Notes: generated by a model from the sequence alone, not told the origin. DNA of 11,852 nucleotides from Hepatocystis sp. ex Piliocolobus tephrosceles (GCA_902459845.2 CABPSV020000634.1:1-11852), one strand, 5' to 3'; shown: positions 1 through 7,308, counted from the first letter of the stretch. Made by a program: numbers and translations.

Positions 1-170
1 TATAAGTCGTGCATTCTTTCCATAATAATACTAATTTTAAGCAAGTTTGTTTGTTTTATTTTATTTTTTTCGCTAAAAAAATAATTAGTTTTAAAGCCCG
101 CGAAAACAAAAACAATGTAATAAAACTTGCTTAAAATTAGTATTATTATGGAAAGAATGCACGACTTATA
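1..170. repeat. Perfect 48-bp inverted repeat with 74-bp centre
   Basis: Bases 1-48 are the exact reverse complement of bases 123-170; the outer ends read TATAAGTCGTGC and GCACGACTTATA. An inner pairing, TTTTCGC (67-73) with GCGAAAA (100-106), extends the fold towards a loop around 74-99. The left arm starts at the first base of the window, so the true stem may be longer. It could be a natural cruciform-forming palindrome, a small inverted-repeat element, or an assembly fold-back at a contig end. No coding sequence is visible inside. Confidence 0.95.
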
Positions 171-662
171 TATTAACTCATATTAACTCATATATTAACA
201 CATATATTAACTCGTATATATTTTTTTTTGCCATAAAAAAAGGTGAATGGGTTTTTTAATGCAATAATTTTATTACAAATATGTTTACCTATATGGTATT
301 TAATGCATAAGAGGGGTGGGCAAAAAAAATAAACTTGTAAGTTTTGTCAATGCACATATGCAAATACATATATCGTACATATATTTTTTTATGTTAAACT
401 GTTGACTGATTTTATGTGATTATTTAACATTTGAATTAAAATAAATATAAAAATAAAATATAACTTATAAACTCATTTTTTTTTTTTTTTTCGTTTGTTT
501 TATTTAGCTAAATATAATAAAATTGTAAATATATATTATATATGTATGTATATATTATATATGTATGTATATATTATATATGTATGTATATATTATATAT
601 TTATATATATAATATGTAAAACTCTTTCTTAATATATTGAAAAAAAAAGCAAGGACGACATA
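171..662. other. 5' flank of the VPS60 gene, AT-rich spacer
   Basis: No gene is visible. The stretch starts with degenerate TATTAACTCA repeats (171-216), includes a G-rich patch GAGGGGTGGGC near 311-321, several T tracts and the 19-bp array at 541-597. It presumably carries the promoter and 5' untranslated region of the VPS60 gene. The G-rich patch loosely resembles the Plasmodium G-box, but one patch is not enough to call a regulatory site. Confidence 0.6.
541..597. repeat. 19-bp tandem repeat, three full copies
   Basis: The unit TATGTATGTATATATTATA occurs three times without a mismatch, with a partial copy before it (529-540) and decayed TA-rich sequence after it. It lies 65-120 bp upstream of the proposed VPS60 start codon, so length changes would alter the 5' untranslated region or core promoter. 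Confidence 0.9.
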
Positions 663-1830
663 ATGAAGTAAAAAAAAAAAAAAAAAAAAAATAAAAAAAA
701 AATTAGAATCTTATGTTTATAACTACCATGATACACATAATAGAAAAATAAATATGTCTTTATTGTACGTTGTCTTTTACAAATACACCACGCTTACTTT
801 AAAAAAAAATACATAAATGTTTGTCTTGTAGTACTTTGCAATATCTTTCAACTAATTTCCTTATTTTTTTTTCTTCTATAACTGTTCCTGTTTCTTTTTC
901 TTTTGTTTTTTTTTACAGATTTTTTAAAAAAAAAAAGGGTAAAACTTTGGATGAAGCTCATGGTAATATTTCATAGATAATTAACAAAACAAAATAAGTA
1001 CCTAAATTAATAAGATGTAAAAAAGGTTGAGCTTAAATAACATGTACTATAATATGTTTATTAGAACATTTTTCATTATACTGCATTTAAAATAGATTTG
1101 CATATATAAATATGTGTGTAAGTTTTTTTTTTTATTTTTTTTTTTTTTTTTGTTCGCTTTGTTAGAGCACTTGGGAAAAAGCTTAAAAGGAATCGATGAG
1201 AACATAGATAGATACAATAAGGAACTAAACGTAATAAAACAGAAAATTGAAGAAGAAAAAAACAAAAAACCAGTTAATCAGTATGTAATTGAAAGTTTAC
1301 GAAAAAAAGCTGCAATTTTAATAAAAAGAAAAAAAGTATATGAAGATAATAAAGATAACACATTAGGAATACAATTTAACATAGATCAAGTGAAATTTGC
1401 AAGCGATAATATTAAAATGTCTATTGACACATGTGAAACGTTAAAAAATTCAGCTAAAGTATTAAAAAAAAATATGAAAAAAGTAAATATTAATAAAATG
1501 GAAAAACTACAAGATGATTTATTTGACATTATTGAAGATACAAAAGAGATAAGCGAAATATTATCTTCCTCTTACAACATACCCGAAGAAATGAATGAGC
1601 ATGAAATTGATGCAGAATTGTCATTAATAGAAGACACGATTATGGATGAAGAAGCAGTGGAAGAAGACATAACAAGTTATATAAAAAAAGAAGATGAAAC
1701 GAATGTAAATAAGGAAGTTGAACCAGTGAATGAACAGCCTATAGAGAAAGAAAATAGTGTTAAGGAAGAAAAAAAAGTTAAATTTGCAGAAAAACCTAAA
1801 ATAAATGTTGTTGCTGACAGAACTAGTTAA
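663..1830 (+). CDS. VPS60: VPS60/CHMP5-like ESCRT-III protein, three exons
   Basis: Proposed exons are 663-667, 919-962 and 1166-1830, giving 237 residues. Exon 2 ends CATG before GTAATA; exon 3 follows TTGTTAG and restores GAG in frame. The spliced start MKFFKKKKGKTLDEA matches the short basic, FF-containing start of VPS60/CHMP5. The family pattern continues: a basic helical core (residues 12-120) with FNIDQVKFA (87-95), then LQDDLFDII (131-139), SYNIPEEM (152-159) and the acidic EIDAEL and SYI segments (163-189). This domain order, basic first half and acidic second half, is typical of SNF7 proteins that polymerise on membranes and recruit VTA1/VPS4. The length is close to the usual 220 or so. 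The last 45 residues are Glu/Lys-rich and not recognisable. Exons 2 and 3 are well supported. The 5-nt exon 1 is inferred; alternative in-phase starts are 754-764 and 817-827. The Phe run readable just before 1166 is the intron's polypyrimidine tract, not protein. Confidence 0.88.
668..918 (+). other. VPS60 intron 1 (proposed)
   Basis: Donor GTAAAAA follows ATGAA, and acceptor TTTTTTTTACAG precedes exon 2. It is a phase-2 intron of 251 nt dominated by A and T runs. The acceptor is convincing because the reading frame of exon 2 fits the family immediately after it. The donor is one of three in-phase possibilities. Confidence 0.6.
963..1165 (+). other. VPS60 intron 2
   Basis: Donor GTAATATT and acceptor GCTTTGTTAG after a long T tract (about 1123-1151). 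The 203-nt intron has stops in the exon 2 frame, including TAG at 974. Joining 962 to 1166 gives GAG and an ungapped family alignment across the junction (LDEAHEHLGKSLKGIDENI). Confidence 0.88.
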
Positions 1831-1903
1831 AATGGGGAGTACATATAACAGTGTGGGCACACTTTTACGTGTATATGTATGCATTAGTGTTCGTACGTAT
1901 GTT

Positions 1904-1939
1904 CGTATGTATGTTCGTATGTACGTATACATACATACG
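1904..1939. repeat. CGTATGTATG / CATACATACG inverted repeat
   Basis: CGTATGTATG at 1904-1913 is the reverse complement of 1930-1939. An alternative register pairs 1916-1923 with 1932-1939. The patch lies about 75 nt past the VPS60 stop and is followed by a CA run (about 1949-1963). It may fold in the 3' untranslated region, but simple GTAT repeats produce such pairings easily. Confidence 0.6.
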
Positions 1940-2762
1940 TGCATATGTACACACACACACACGTACGTTTTTGGTAAAAAGTATATTTACATAAATTATA
2001 CAACAATGTATTTATCAAAATTTTATGAACTATTTGGATGTACTTGTGTACTCACATTTAATTTTATTTTATATTAACTTATTAAATTATTTATATACAT
2101 TCTGATAAAACAAGCGTTGTACGTGTACCACATTGTAATCATATTTTCCCAAAAACTTTTATTATAAGTTTTTTTTTTTTTTTTTTGTTTATATTATTGA
2201 GTGAGATCATAAATGTTTGAAACATTTTATCACAAGATTATAACATAATAACATATATATGCACATACATAGTTTATAACTTAACGTTGTTATTTTTAAA
2301 TCAGATACAACTTGCATATTTTTATACCAAATTTTTATGTGTACACATTTTTTTGAATCCATATTAAAAAAAAAAAAAACATTATTTTTCTTTTTTTTTT
2401 TATTTTTGTTGTTTTTAGAAAAACATTTTTTTCCATTTGAATACATAAATTAGCACATTTGTGCTTATTATGTTTGTTTATATCTTTTTTTTTTTTTTTT
2501 TTTTTCTTTTTTAACCTAAAATATTTTTCTAATTGTAAAAAACAAAAGAAAAACAATAAATAAATGAATGTACAGCTCTATATGAGAAAAAAAAAAAAAA
2601 AATAAACCGTGTTTCATTCGTTACTTTTGTGTGATTTGTAAGCTTTATTCGTTTTAATTTTCTTATTATATTTTTTATTCTTTATTGTTGTTTTTTCGGA
2701 TGCGTATTTTGAAAAGTCATGTACTCATAATCACAAAAAAAAAAAAAATAAAAAAAAAAACT

Positions 2763-2957
2763 AACATAGCAAATAATAACATAACAAATAATAACATAAC
2801 AAATAATAACATAACAAATAATAACATAACAAATAATAACATAACAAATAATAACTTAACAAATAATAACATAACAAATAATAACTTAACAAATGATAAC
2901 ATAACAAATAATAACTTAACAAATGATAAAATAACAAATGATAAAATAACAAATGAT
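2763..2957. repeat. 15-bp minisatellite, about 13 copies
   Basis: The unit ATAACAAATAATAAC runs for about 195 bp. Early copies are identical; later copies carry scattered changes (ATA to TTA, AATAAT to AATGAT, GATAAC to GATAAA). Because 15 is a multiple of three and the unit lacks stops in several frames, it would translate as an (N-N-N-I-T)n-like chain. Nothing around it supports a gene: it is preceded by A runs and followed at once by stop codons. Confidence 0.93.
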
Positions 2958-3283
2958 AGCATGAAAGCGTAGTAAGTTATATAATCTCAATTAAAAAAGA
3001 AAACCCAAAACAATAGCATAAACATTAATTTAAATTATAACTACAATTATATATTTTTCTAACTTAAAACGCAACGCCAATTATAACACAAATCATTAAA
3101 ACGTTACATAAAAAAAAATAAAATAAAAAATGATAGAAAAGGTACTTATCAAATATGTTTGCTAACATGAATAACAAAATAGTTTTCGAAAAGTGTTAAT
3201 TCGTATGTGTATCTTTATGTATACACATATACACTTATGAAACGTATTTATGTTGTGTTGTATGTATACACACAATTTTATTA

Positions 3284-3462
3284 TATTACTATTACTACTT
3301 TTATTACTACTTTTATTACTATTGTTTTATTACTACTTTTATTACTATTGTTTTATTATTATTGTTTTATTACTACTTTTATTACTACTTTTATTACTAT
3401 TGTTTTATTACTACTTTTATTACTATTGTTTTATTACTACTTTTATTACTATTGTTTTATTA
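3284..3462. repeat. 12/14-bp TTTTATTACTAY minisatellite ending in the ATP23 stop
   Basis: Alternating units TTTTATTACTAC and TTTTATTACTATTG repeat for about 175 bp. The last unit, ending ATTGTTTTATTA, contains the complement of the ATP23 stop codon (TTA at 3460-3462). On the ATP23 strand the array is therefore the immediate 3' untranslated region, rich in TAATAAAA. Confidence 0.9.
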
Positions 3463-5022
3463 GTTTTTATGCAAAATTTTAGATGGCTTATATTTACTAT
3501 CCTGCTCAGGTGGACACATAAATGGCCAATAGTCCTTTGTACATTTTTCCCAAACGTTATTTATAAAATGGTGTGTGTTAGTTTTACATGGTTTATATTG
3601 GTATAAGGATGAATAAACATTATTATATATGCATTTATTTTTAGCAGTATTATTAATGGTTGGGCTTTTTAAGTATGTAAAAACGTCTTGATCAGATACA
3701 AAATATTTACTGTTAAAATAGCTACATTGGTTACTCATATTATAAGCTCTTATTTCTGAGCAAGCAACTTGATGACAATTATACATGTCCATATTTGATC
3801 GAGCAAAATCAAAAGCGTGTATAAGTTCATGAGTTAATATATATTTTAATTTATAAAAGCTATTAATATTATTAGCACATAACCATATAGTATTACTTAT
3901 AGGATTATATCCACCAGCGTAATTTGATTTTTTTTGGGGGGTATATGGGGTATTTAAATTGGTATAACTTGTGCTTGATGATATTTCTGAACAAGAACAA
4001 CTGTTTTGGTAATTATCATTATTATACTGATTTTTAAAGTGATCTTTATTTTGATACTTAGAATTATTATTGTTTATAAATTCATCATTAACCGCTTTAT
4101 AATTTGATAAGAATAAATGATTTATTTTTTCAAGAACTGTTTTTTTTCTTTCTTTATTATCTGGACAATTTATATATATAATATTTATTGGACGATTTAA
4201 TGCTGATAGTGCATCAATCAATATTTTAATTTTATAATTATTTTGAATAAAATACATAAAAATTTGTATTTTCATTTTATTGTAAAAGCTTACATTATCA
4301 TTGAATTGAGCAGAGATCTTTTTTTGTTGTTTTTTTTGGTGTATACTATTGAGTTCTGGTGTTTTTTTTTGCGTGTCTTCCCATTCATTTGTATCTTTAT
4401 TTGTATCTTTATTTGTATCTTTATTTGTATTTTTACTTGTATCTTTATTGGTTTCTTTATTTGTATCTTTATTTGTTTCTTTATTTTTTTCTTTAGCTGT
4501 ATTATCAACGTCTTTGCTTTTGTTGGTTATTTTATAGGGAATATTTGAATTACTGTTACTGTTGTTAGTAGCATCAATGTTGTCTTTACTAACTACGGTA
4601 GTGTCTATTTTGTTACTACCTACATGGTCGGAACGAGCACTGGAATTTTCTTTTTGTTCACTTCCTTTTTGTTCACTCCCCCATTTTATACCATATTTTT
4701 CCTCTTCTTTAAGCATAAAATCTTTATACTGTTCTAAAAAATTTTTACGCTCATTAATAATGGATTTAAAATTATCATTTACATAATAATTTATAATAAA
4801 TAAGTTATGATAATTAGGCCATTTACATGTGTTTTTATATTTCAACGAAAACTGTATTAAAAATAACAAATCATTCAAATTTTTTTCTTTATTTTCTTTA
4901 TCTTTTTTATTAATTAAAAAAATATTTTCTAGATGCGTTTTTAAACTGAATTCATTAATTTGGTTTTGTATATGTTTAATACGTTCCTTTAGATCTTTTA
5001 ATCTTTTCCGTATTTCTTCCAT
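3460..5022 (-). CDS. ATP23: ATP23-like mitochondrial metalloprotease (peptidase M76)
   Basis: A 520-residue single-exon protein. The M76 signature is clear: GGYNPISNTIWLCANNI (370-386), then THELIHAFDFAR (397-408) with zinc ligands H398 and H402 and catalytic E399, then CHQVACSEIRAYNMSNQCSYF (416-436). Upstream, MKIQIFMYFIQNNYKIKILID (250-270) and INCPDN (284-289) match the segment before the protease core. In yeast ATP23 matures the ATP synthase subunit Atp6 and helps assemble Fo in the intermembrane space; the same place is inferred here. Family members are usually about 200-270 residues. The excess is a charged helical N-terminus (1-105), a low-complexity stretch with NKDT/NKET repeats (181-212), and an Asn-rich insert (about 290-366) inside the protease domain. 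No cleavable presequence is evident, as expected for the family. ATG at 5022 is supported by an in-frame TAA three codons upstream. A purely non-catalytic assembly role cannot be excluded. Confidence 0.93.
   Translation of the reverse strand: MEEIRKRLKDLKERIKHIQNQINEFSLKTHLENIFLINKKDKENKEKNLNDLLFLIQFSLKYKNTCKWPNYHNLFIINYYVNDNFKSIINERKNFLEQYKDFMLKEEEKYGIKWGSEQKGSEQKENSSARSDHVGSNKIDTTVVSKDNIDATNNSNSNSNIPYKITNKSKDVDNTAKEKNKETNKDTNKETNKDTSKNTNKDTNKDTNKDTNEWEDTQKKTPELNSIHQKKQQKKISAQFNDNVSFYNKMKIQIFMYFIQNNYKIKILIDALSALNRPINIIYINCPDNKERKKTVLEKINHLFLSNYKAVNDEFINNNNSKYQNKDHFKNQYNNDNYQNSCSCSEISSSTSYTNLNTPYTPQKKSNYAGGYNPISNTIWLCANNINSFYKLKYILTHELIHAFDFARSNMDMYNCHQVACSEIRAYNMSNQCSYFNSKYFVSDQDVFTYLKSPTINNTAKNKCIYNNVYSSLYQYKPCKTNTHHFINNVWEKCTKDYWPFMCPPEQDSKYKPSKILHKN
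4387..4482 (-). repeat. In-frame 12-bp repeat in ATP23 (NKDT/NKET)
   Basis: Residues 181-212 of the ATP23-like protein are successive four-residue NKDT or NKET units encoded by a 12-bp repeat (TTTGTATCTTTA on the plus strand). It is typical Plasmodium low-complexity sequence, lies before the protease core, and is probably length-polymorphic and disordered. Confidence 0.9.
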
Positions 5023-5093
5023 TATTATTTATGTTAAAAAGAAGGGAGAAAAAAAAAAAAAAAAAACACAAAATAAAAAATTGTTCCTTTTTT

Positions 5094-5152
5094 AACGATT
5101 TTTTGTAACGATTTTTTGTAACGATTTATTGTAACAATTTATTGTAACGAAT
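5094..5152. repeat. 13-bp array in the ATP23 5' flank
   Basis: Four units of AACGATTTWTTGT start at 5094, 5107, 5120 and 5133 (the fourth reads AACAATTTATTGT), followed by AACGAAT. The array lies 70-130 bp upstream of the ATP23 start codon, so it is in the 5' untranslated region or promoter. The GTAACGA core also occurs in the 27-bp array at the right edge of the window. Confidence 0.92.
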
Positions 5153-5353
5153 TAAAAAAAAAATATATATATAACTGCATACGTACTACGTACGTACGTG
5201 CATAACATATTTACATACATTTAATCCCTAATTATAATTAACATATTAACAAATTAAAGCTACTCCATTTAGTACTATTTTACATGTTTTATTATTATCT
5301 TACAATTGTTTACAATAAACAATTGAATGAAACTAATCATTTTTTTATTTCTG

Positions 5354-5400
<47 letters not shown>
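5354..5400. repeat. Uninterrupted poly(A), 47 nt
   Basis: The longest homopolymer in the window, between CTG and CAAGAG. Such tracts exclude nucleosomes and are common in Plasmodium promoters. Its length in the assembly is likely to be approximate. Confidence 0.95.
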
Positions 5401-5401
<1 letters not shown>

Positions 5402-5772
5402 AAGAGTATATGGATAAATGAACAAAAAAGCAAAAGGGTATATAAATATTTTGCTTCATTTAAAGTTTAACTTAAAATAACTTTTTTTAGGTTTTTTGTT
5501 TTTTAAATAAATTAGGATCAAACATGCACGTAATATGTAAATATATATGTCACACGTATTAATAAACCGGTTCGGGTTATAATAAATTTAATGTTAAGAT
5601 ATTATATATATATATATATATTGTAACAGTGTTAATGGATATACGAAAAGAATTTGCATGAGAAACAAAAAAAAAAAAAAAAAGAAAAAAAAAAAATGAG
5701 CGCGAAATAGGTAGAGAATGAAAGAACGTTGCACATGCCGAAAAATAATTTCTAAAGAATTCCATTAATTTG

Positions 5773-5904
5773 TTTACCTATTAGTTTATATAGTCGCTTA
5801 TCTGTTTATTTACCTATTTATTTAGCTATTTTTTTAACTATTTGTTTAGCTATTTATTTACCTTTTTGCTTAGCTGTTTAGTTACCTATTTGTTTAGCTA
5901 TTTG
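5773..5904. repeat. Degenerate 12-bp array, 11 units
   Basis: Eleven consecutive 12-mers fit the consensus TTTAGCTATTTG, for example TTTACCTATTTA, TTTAACTATTTG and CTTAGCTGTTTA. Spacing stays exactly 12 bp although bases vary, which points to an old array. It lies in the divergent spacer about 750 bp from the ATP23 start. Confidence 0.9.
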
Positions 5905-6102
5905 TTCTTTTTTGTTTTTTTTACTAGCACATTCCATATAAAACAAAAACTAATATTGTTAAAAAAAAAAACACACATCGATTTAATAATTCTTGTAAAT
6001 TTTGAAAACATGTGATTTATGCATTTTACAACTTTTAGAGCCCTTTTTTTTTTTTTTTTTTATTATATTAATTGTCTGTTTTAAAGGTTTGGTTCCAGAA
6101 CA

Positions 6103-6300
6103 AAAAATAAAATAAAATAAAATAAAATAAAATAAAATAAAATAAAACAAAACAAACAAAACAAAACAAAACAAAACAAAACAAAACAAAACAAAACAAA
6201 ACAAAACAAAACAAACAAAACAAAACAAACAAAACAAAACAAAACAAACAAAACAAAACAAAACAAAACAAAAAAAGCAAAACAAAAAAAGCAAAAAAAG
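6103..6300. repeat. Pentamer tract switching from AAAAT to AAAAC
   Basis: About nine AAAAT units (6103-6147) change abruptly into a longer AAAAC block with occasional four-base AAAC units, decaying into AAAAAAGC after 6270. The minus-strand reading is a Phe/Leu/Cys-only chain and is not a plausible gene. Confidence 0.95.
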
Positions 6301-6691
6301 AATATATACACAGATTGGTAAAAACAGGTTCATATAAAATACCGATTTAATATTTATACATAGTTCGGGAAACATAAATACATATATGTAACCTTTTGAG
6401 CTTTTTTTATCTTTTTATTTTTTGCAGTTAGCAACTATTTTTTTTTTTTAATTACTGGGTTGTATGTTTTCAACAACGACAAGAATACTTAATTTGTTTA
6501 TTAATTTGTTTTTAACATTTAATATGTATAATTTACTTAAAACAAGGGGGTGATAGTAGATATTGTTTGAGTTTAAAGGTGTTTTAATTCGGGTAGTACG
6601 CAAAGCATTAGCTTAAAAGGGATGCATTGATACGTATTTATATATATATATATTATGTTCGTTACTTTATATATACATTTTTTTCACAAAC

Positions 6692-6781
6692 CTTTTTCCC
6701 CTTGTTTATAAACATTTTTGACTTTTAAATATGAATAATTTGTTATGACAACGTTTTGATTTATTTGGTTTTCCCATTTTT
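6692..6781 (-). other. Candidate cryptic exon (weak)
   Basis: On the minus strand, a T-rich tract and CTGCTGCACAG precede 90 bases with an open, compositionally mixed frame (EKWENQINQNVVITNYSYLK and on to QGEKG), followed by the donor-like GTTTGTG. Both boundaries are phase 1, so it would be a symmetric exon. No flanking exon was found. The plus strand also offers a good acceptor (TTTTTCTGTGCAG, ending 6789), so strand is uncertain. It may be an untranslated exon, a gene fragment, or chance. Confidence 0.2.
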
Positions 6782-7063
6782 CTGTGCAGCAGAGTTTATG
6801 AAAAAAAAAAAATAAATAAAAAGATAAATATATTAACTTGGGGTTGCACAATTTTGTAAATATAAAAAAAAAAAAAACGTACAATTGAATAAAATAAAAG
6901 ACAAAAATTTTAATAAAGGAACACAAAACAATAAACTATTTAACTGATAACAACATGTTTTTCATATAACTTTTTAATCCATGCACACAAGTGTACATAT
7001 ATTATATATAACATTCTTAAAATAAAAAAAAAAAAATATTTGAGCAATATTTAACAACATATG

Positions 7064-7127
7064 TTTTTTTATTAATTTTTTTTTATTAATTTTTTTTTAT
7101 TAATTTTTTTTTATTAATTTTTTTTTT
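7064..7127. repeat. T-tract/ATTAA repeats before the small ORF
   Basis: Four units of T(7-10)ATTAA followed by a T run, with period 12-15 bp, end 8 bp before the ATG of the 57-residue ORF. If that ORF is translated, this array is its 5' untranslated region; it could instead be the polypyrimidine tract of an intron. Confidence 0.85.
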
Positions 7128-7134
7128 GTTTAAA

Positions 7135-7308
7135 ATGTCCTATTTTTATATAGCAATGTTTAACATAAATAAAAGCATTTTTATGCACATTCCACTTTTT
7201 GTTTTTTTTAATTTCTGTGGTTATTCTTTATTTTATATGTTAAAATTGTTAACTTATTGGATATCACATAAGCATGGATATAAAAATAAACGCATTCAGG
7301 AAGCTTAA
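7135..7308 (+). CDS. Possible 57-residue single-pass membrane microprotein
   Basis: Not recognised as any family. The ORF runs from ATG (context TTTAAAATGTCC) to TAA. It has a hydrophobic segment at about residues 19-43 (HIPLFVFFNFCGYSLFYMLK) and a basic, polar C-terminus (SHKHGYKNKRIQEA). The flanks are almost pure A/T tracts, whereas the ORF has mixed composition (GCA, CAC, CCA, TGT, GGT, TGG, CAT, CAG codons), and only one frame reads as a protein-like chain. That contrast is the main argument for coding. The plan of one membrane helix and a short basic tail is seen in small respiratory-chain, import or ER-complex subunits, but no motif ties it to one. It lies between the divergent ATP23 and maspardin-like genes, in the direction of the latter, with its own 1.2-kb 3' spacer. 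It could also be one exon of a longer gene. Confidence 0.45.
   Translation: MSYFYIAMFNINKSIFMHIPLFVFFNFCGYSLFYMLKLLTYWISHKHGYKNKRIQEA

Larger units (their letters stand above)
1831..3459. other. Spacer between convergent VPS60 and ATP23 genes
   Basis: No convincing gene. It should contain both 3' untranslated regions. Contents include a GTATGTTC-type hairpin-prone patch and a CA run (about 1892-1963), many T and A tracts, a 15-bp array (2763-2957) and a 12/14-bp array (about 3284-3462). Open frames here come from the repeats themselves, whose units lack stops in several frames. Confidence 0.7.
5023..7134. other. Divergent spacer, ATP23 side: repeats, no firm gene
   Basis: This stretch holds the ATP23 5' flank with a 13-bp array, a 47-A run, an AACCGGTT palindrome near 5565, a 12-bp array (5773-5904), the pentamer tract (6103-6280) and a less AT-biased patch (about 6545-6640). 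A weak candidate exon lies on the minus strand at 6692-6781. No recognisable protein family is encoded. Confidence 0.6.

Noticed and set aside
1..170. Transposon terminal inverted repeats
   Set aside because: The 74-bp centre has no ORF and no target-site duplication can be judged because the left flank is outside the window. Autonomous transposons are not known in Plasmodium.
1114..1165. In-frame N-terminal extension of VPS60 rich in Phe
   Set aside because: It is the translated polypyrimidine tract of intron 2. It starts at a GTG, and the exon at 919-962 fits the family's N-terminus far better.
2685..2972. 95-residue ORF made of N-N-N-I-T units
   Set aside because: Its openness comes from a 15-bp repeat lacking stops in several frames, and the same stretch is open on the other strand. 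There is no conserved flanking sequence.
3207..3606. Plus-strand ORFs rich in Leu/Tyr/Thr over the ATP23 3' end
   Set aside because: They are shadows of the TTTTATTACTAY repeat and of the antisense strand of the ATP23 gene.
5560..5580. Telomere-like GGGTTA
   Set aside because: A single GGTTCGGGTTATAA string is not a GGGTTYA array, and no other copies follow.
5983..6375. 130-residue minus-strand ORF of Phe/Leu/Cys
   Set aside because: Most of it is the pentamer repeat read antisense. The first 30 residues (MFPELCINIKSVFYMNLFLP) look slightly more natural, but lead straight into the repeat with no splice support.
6541..6645. tRNA gene in the GC-richer patch
   Set aside because: There is a GGTGATAGTAG string and a TTCGGG string, but no cloverleaf with a matched acceptor stem and a proper T-arm could be drawn.
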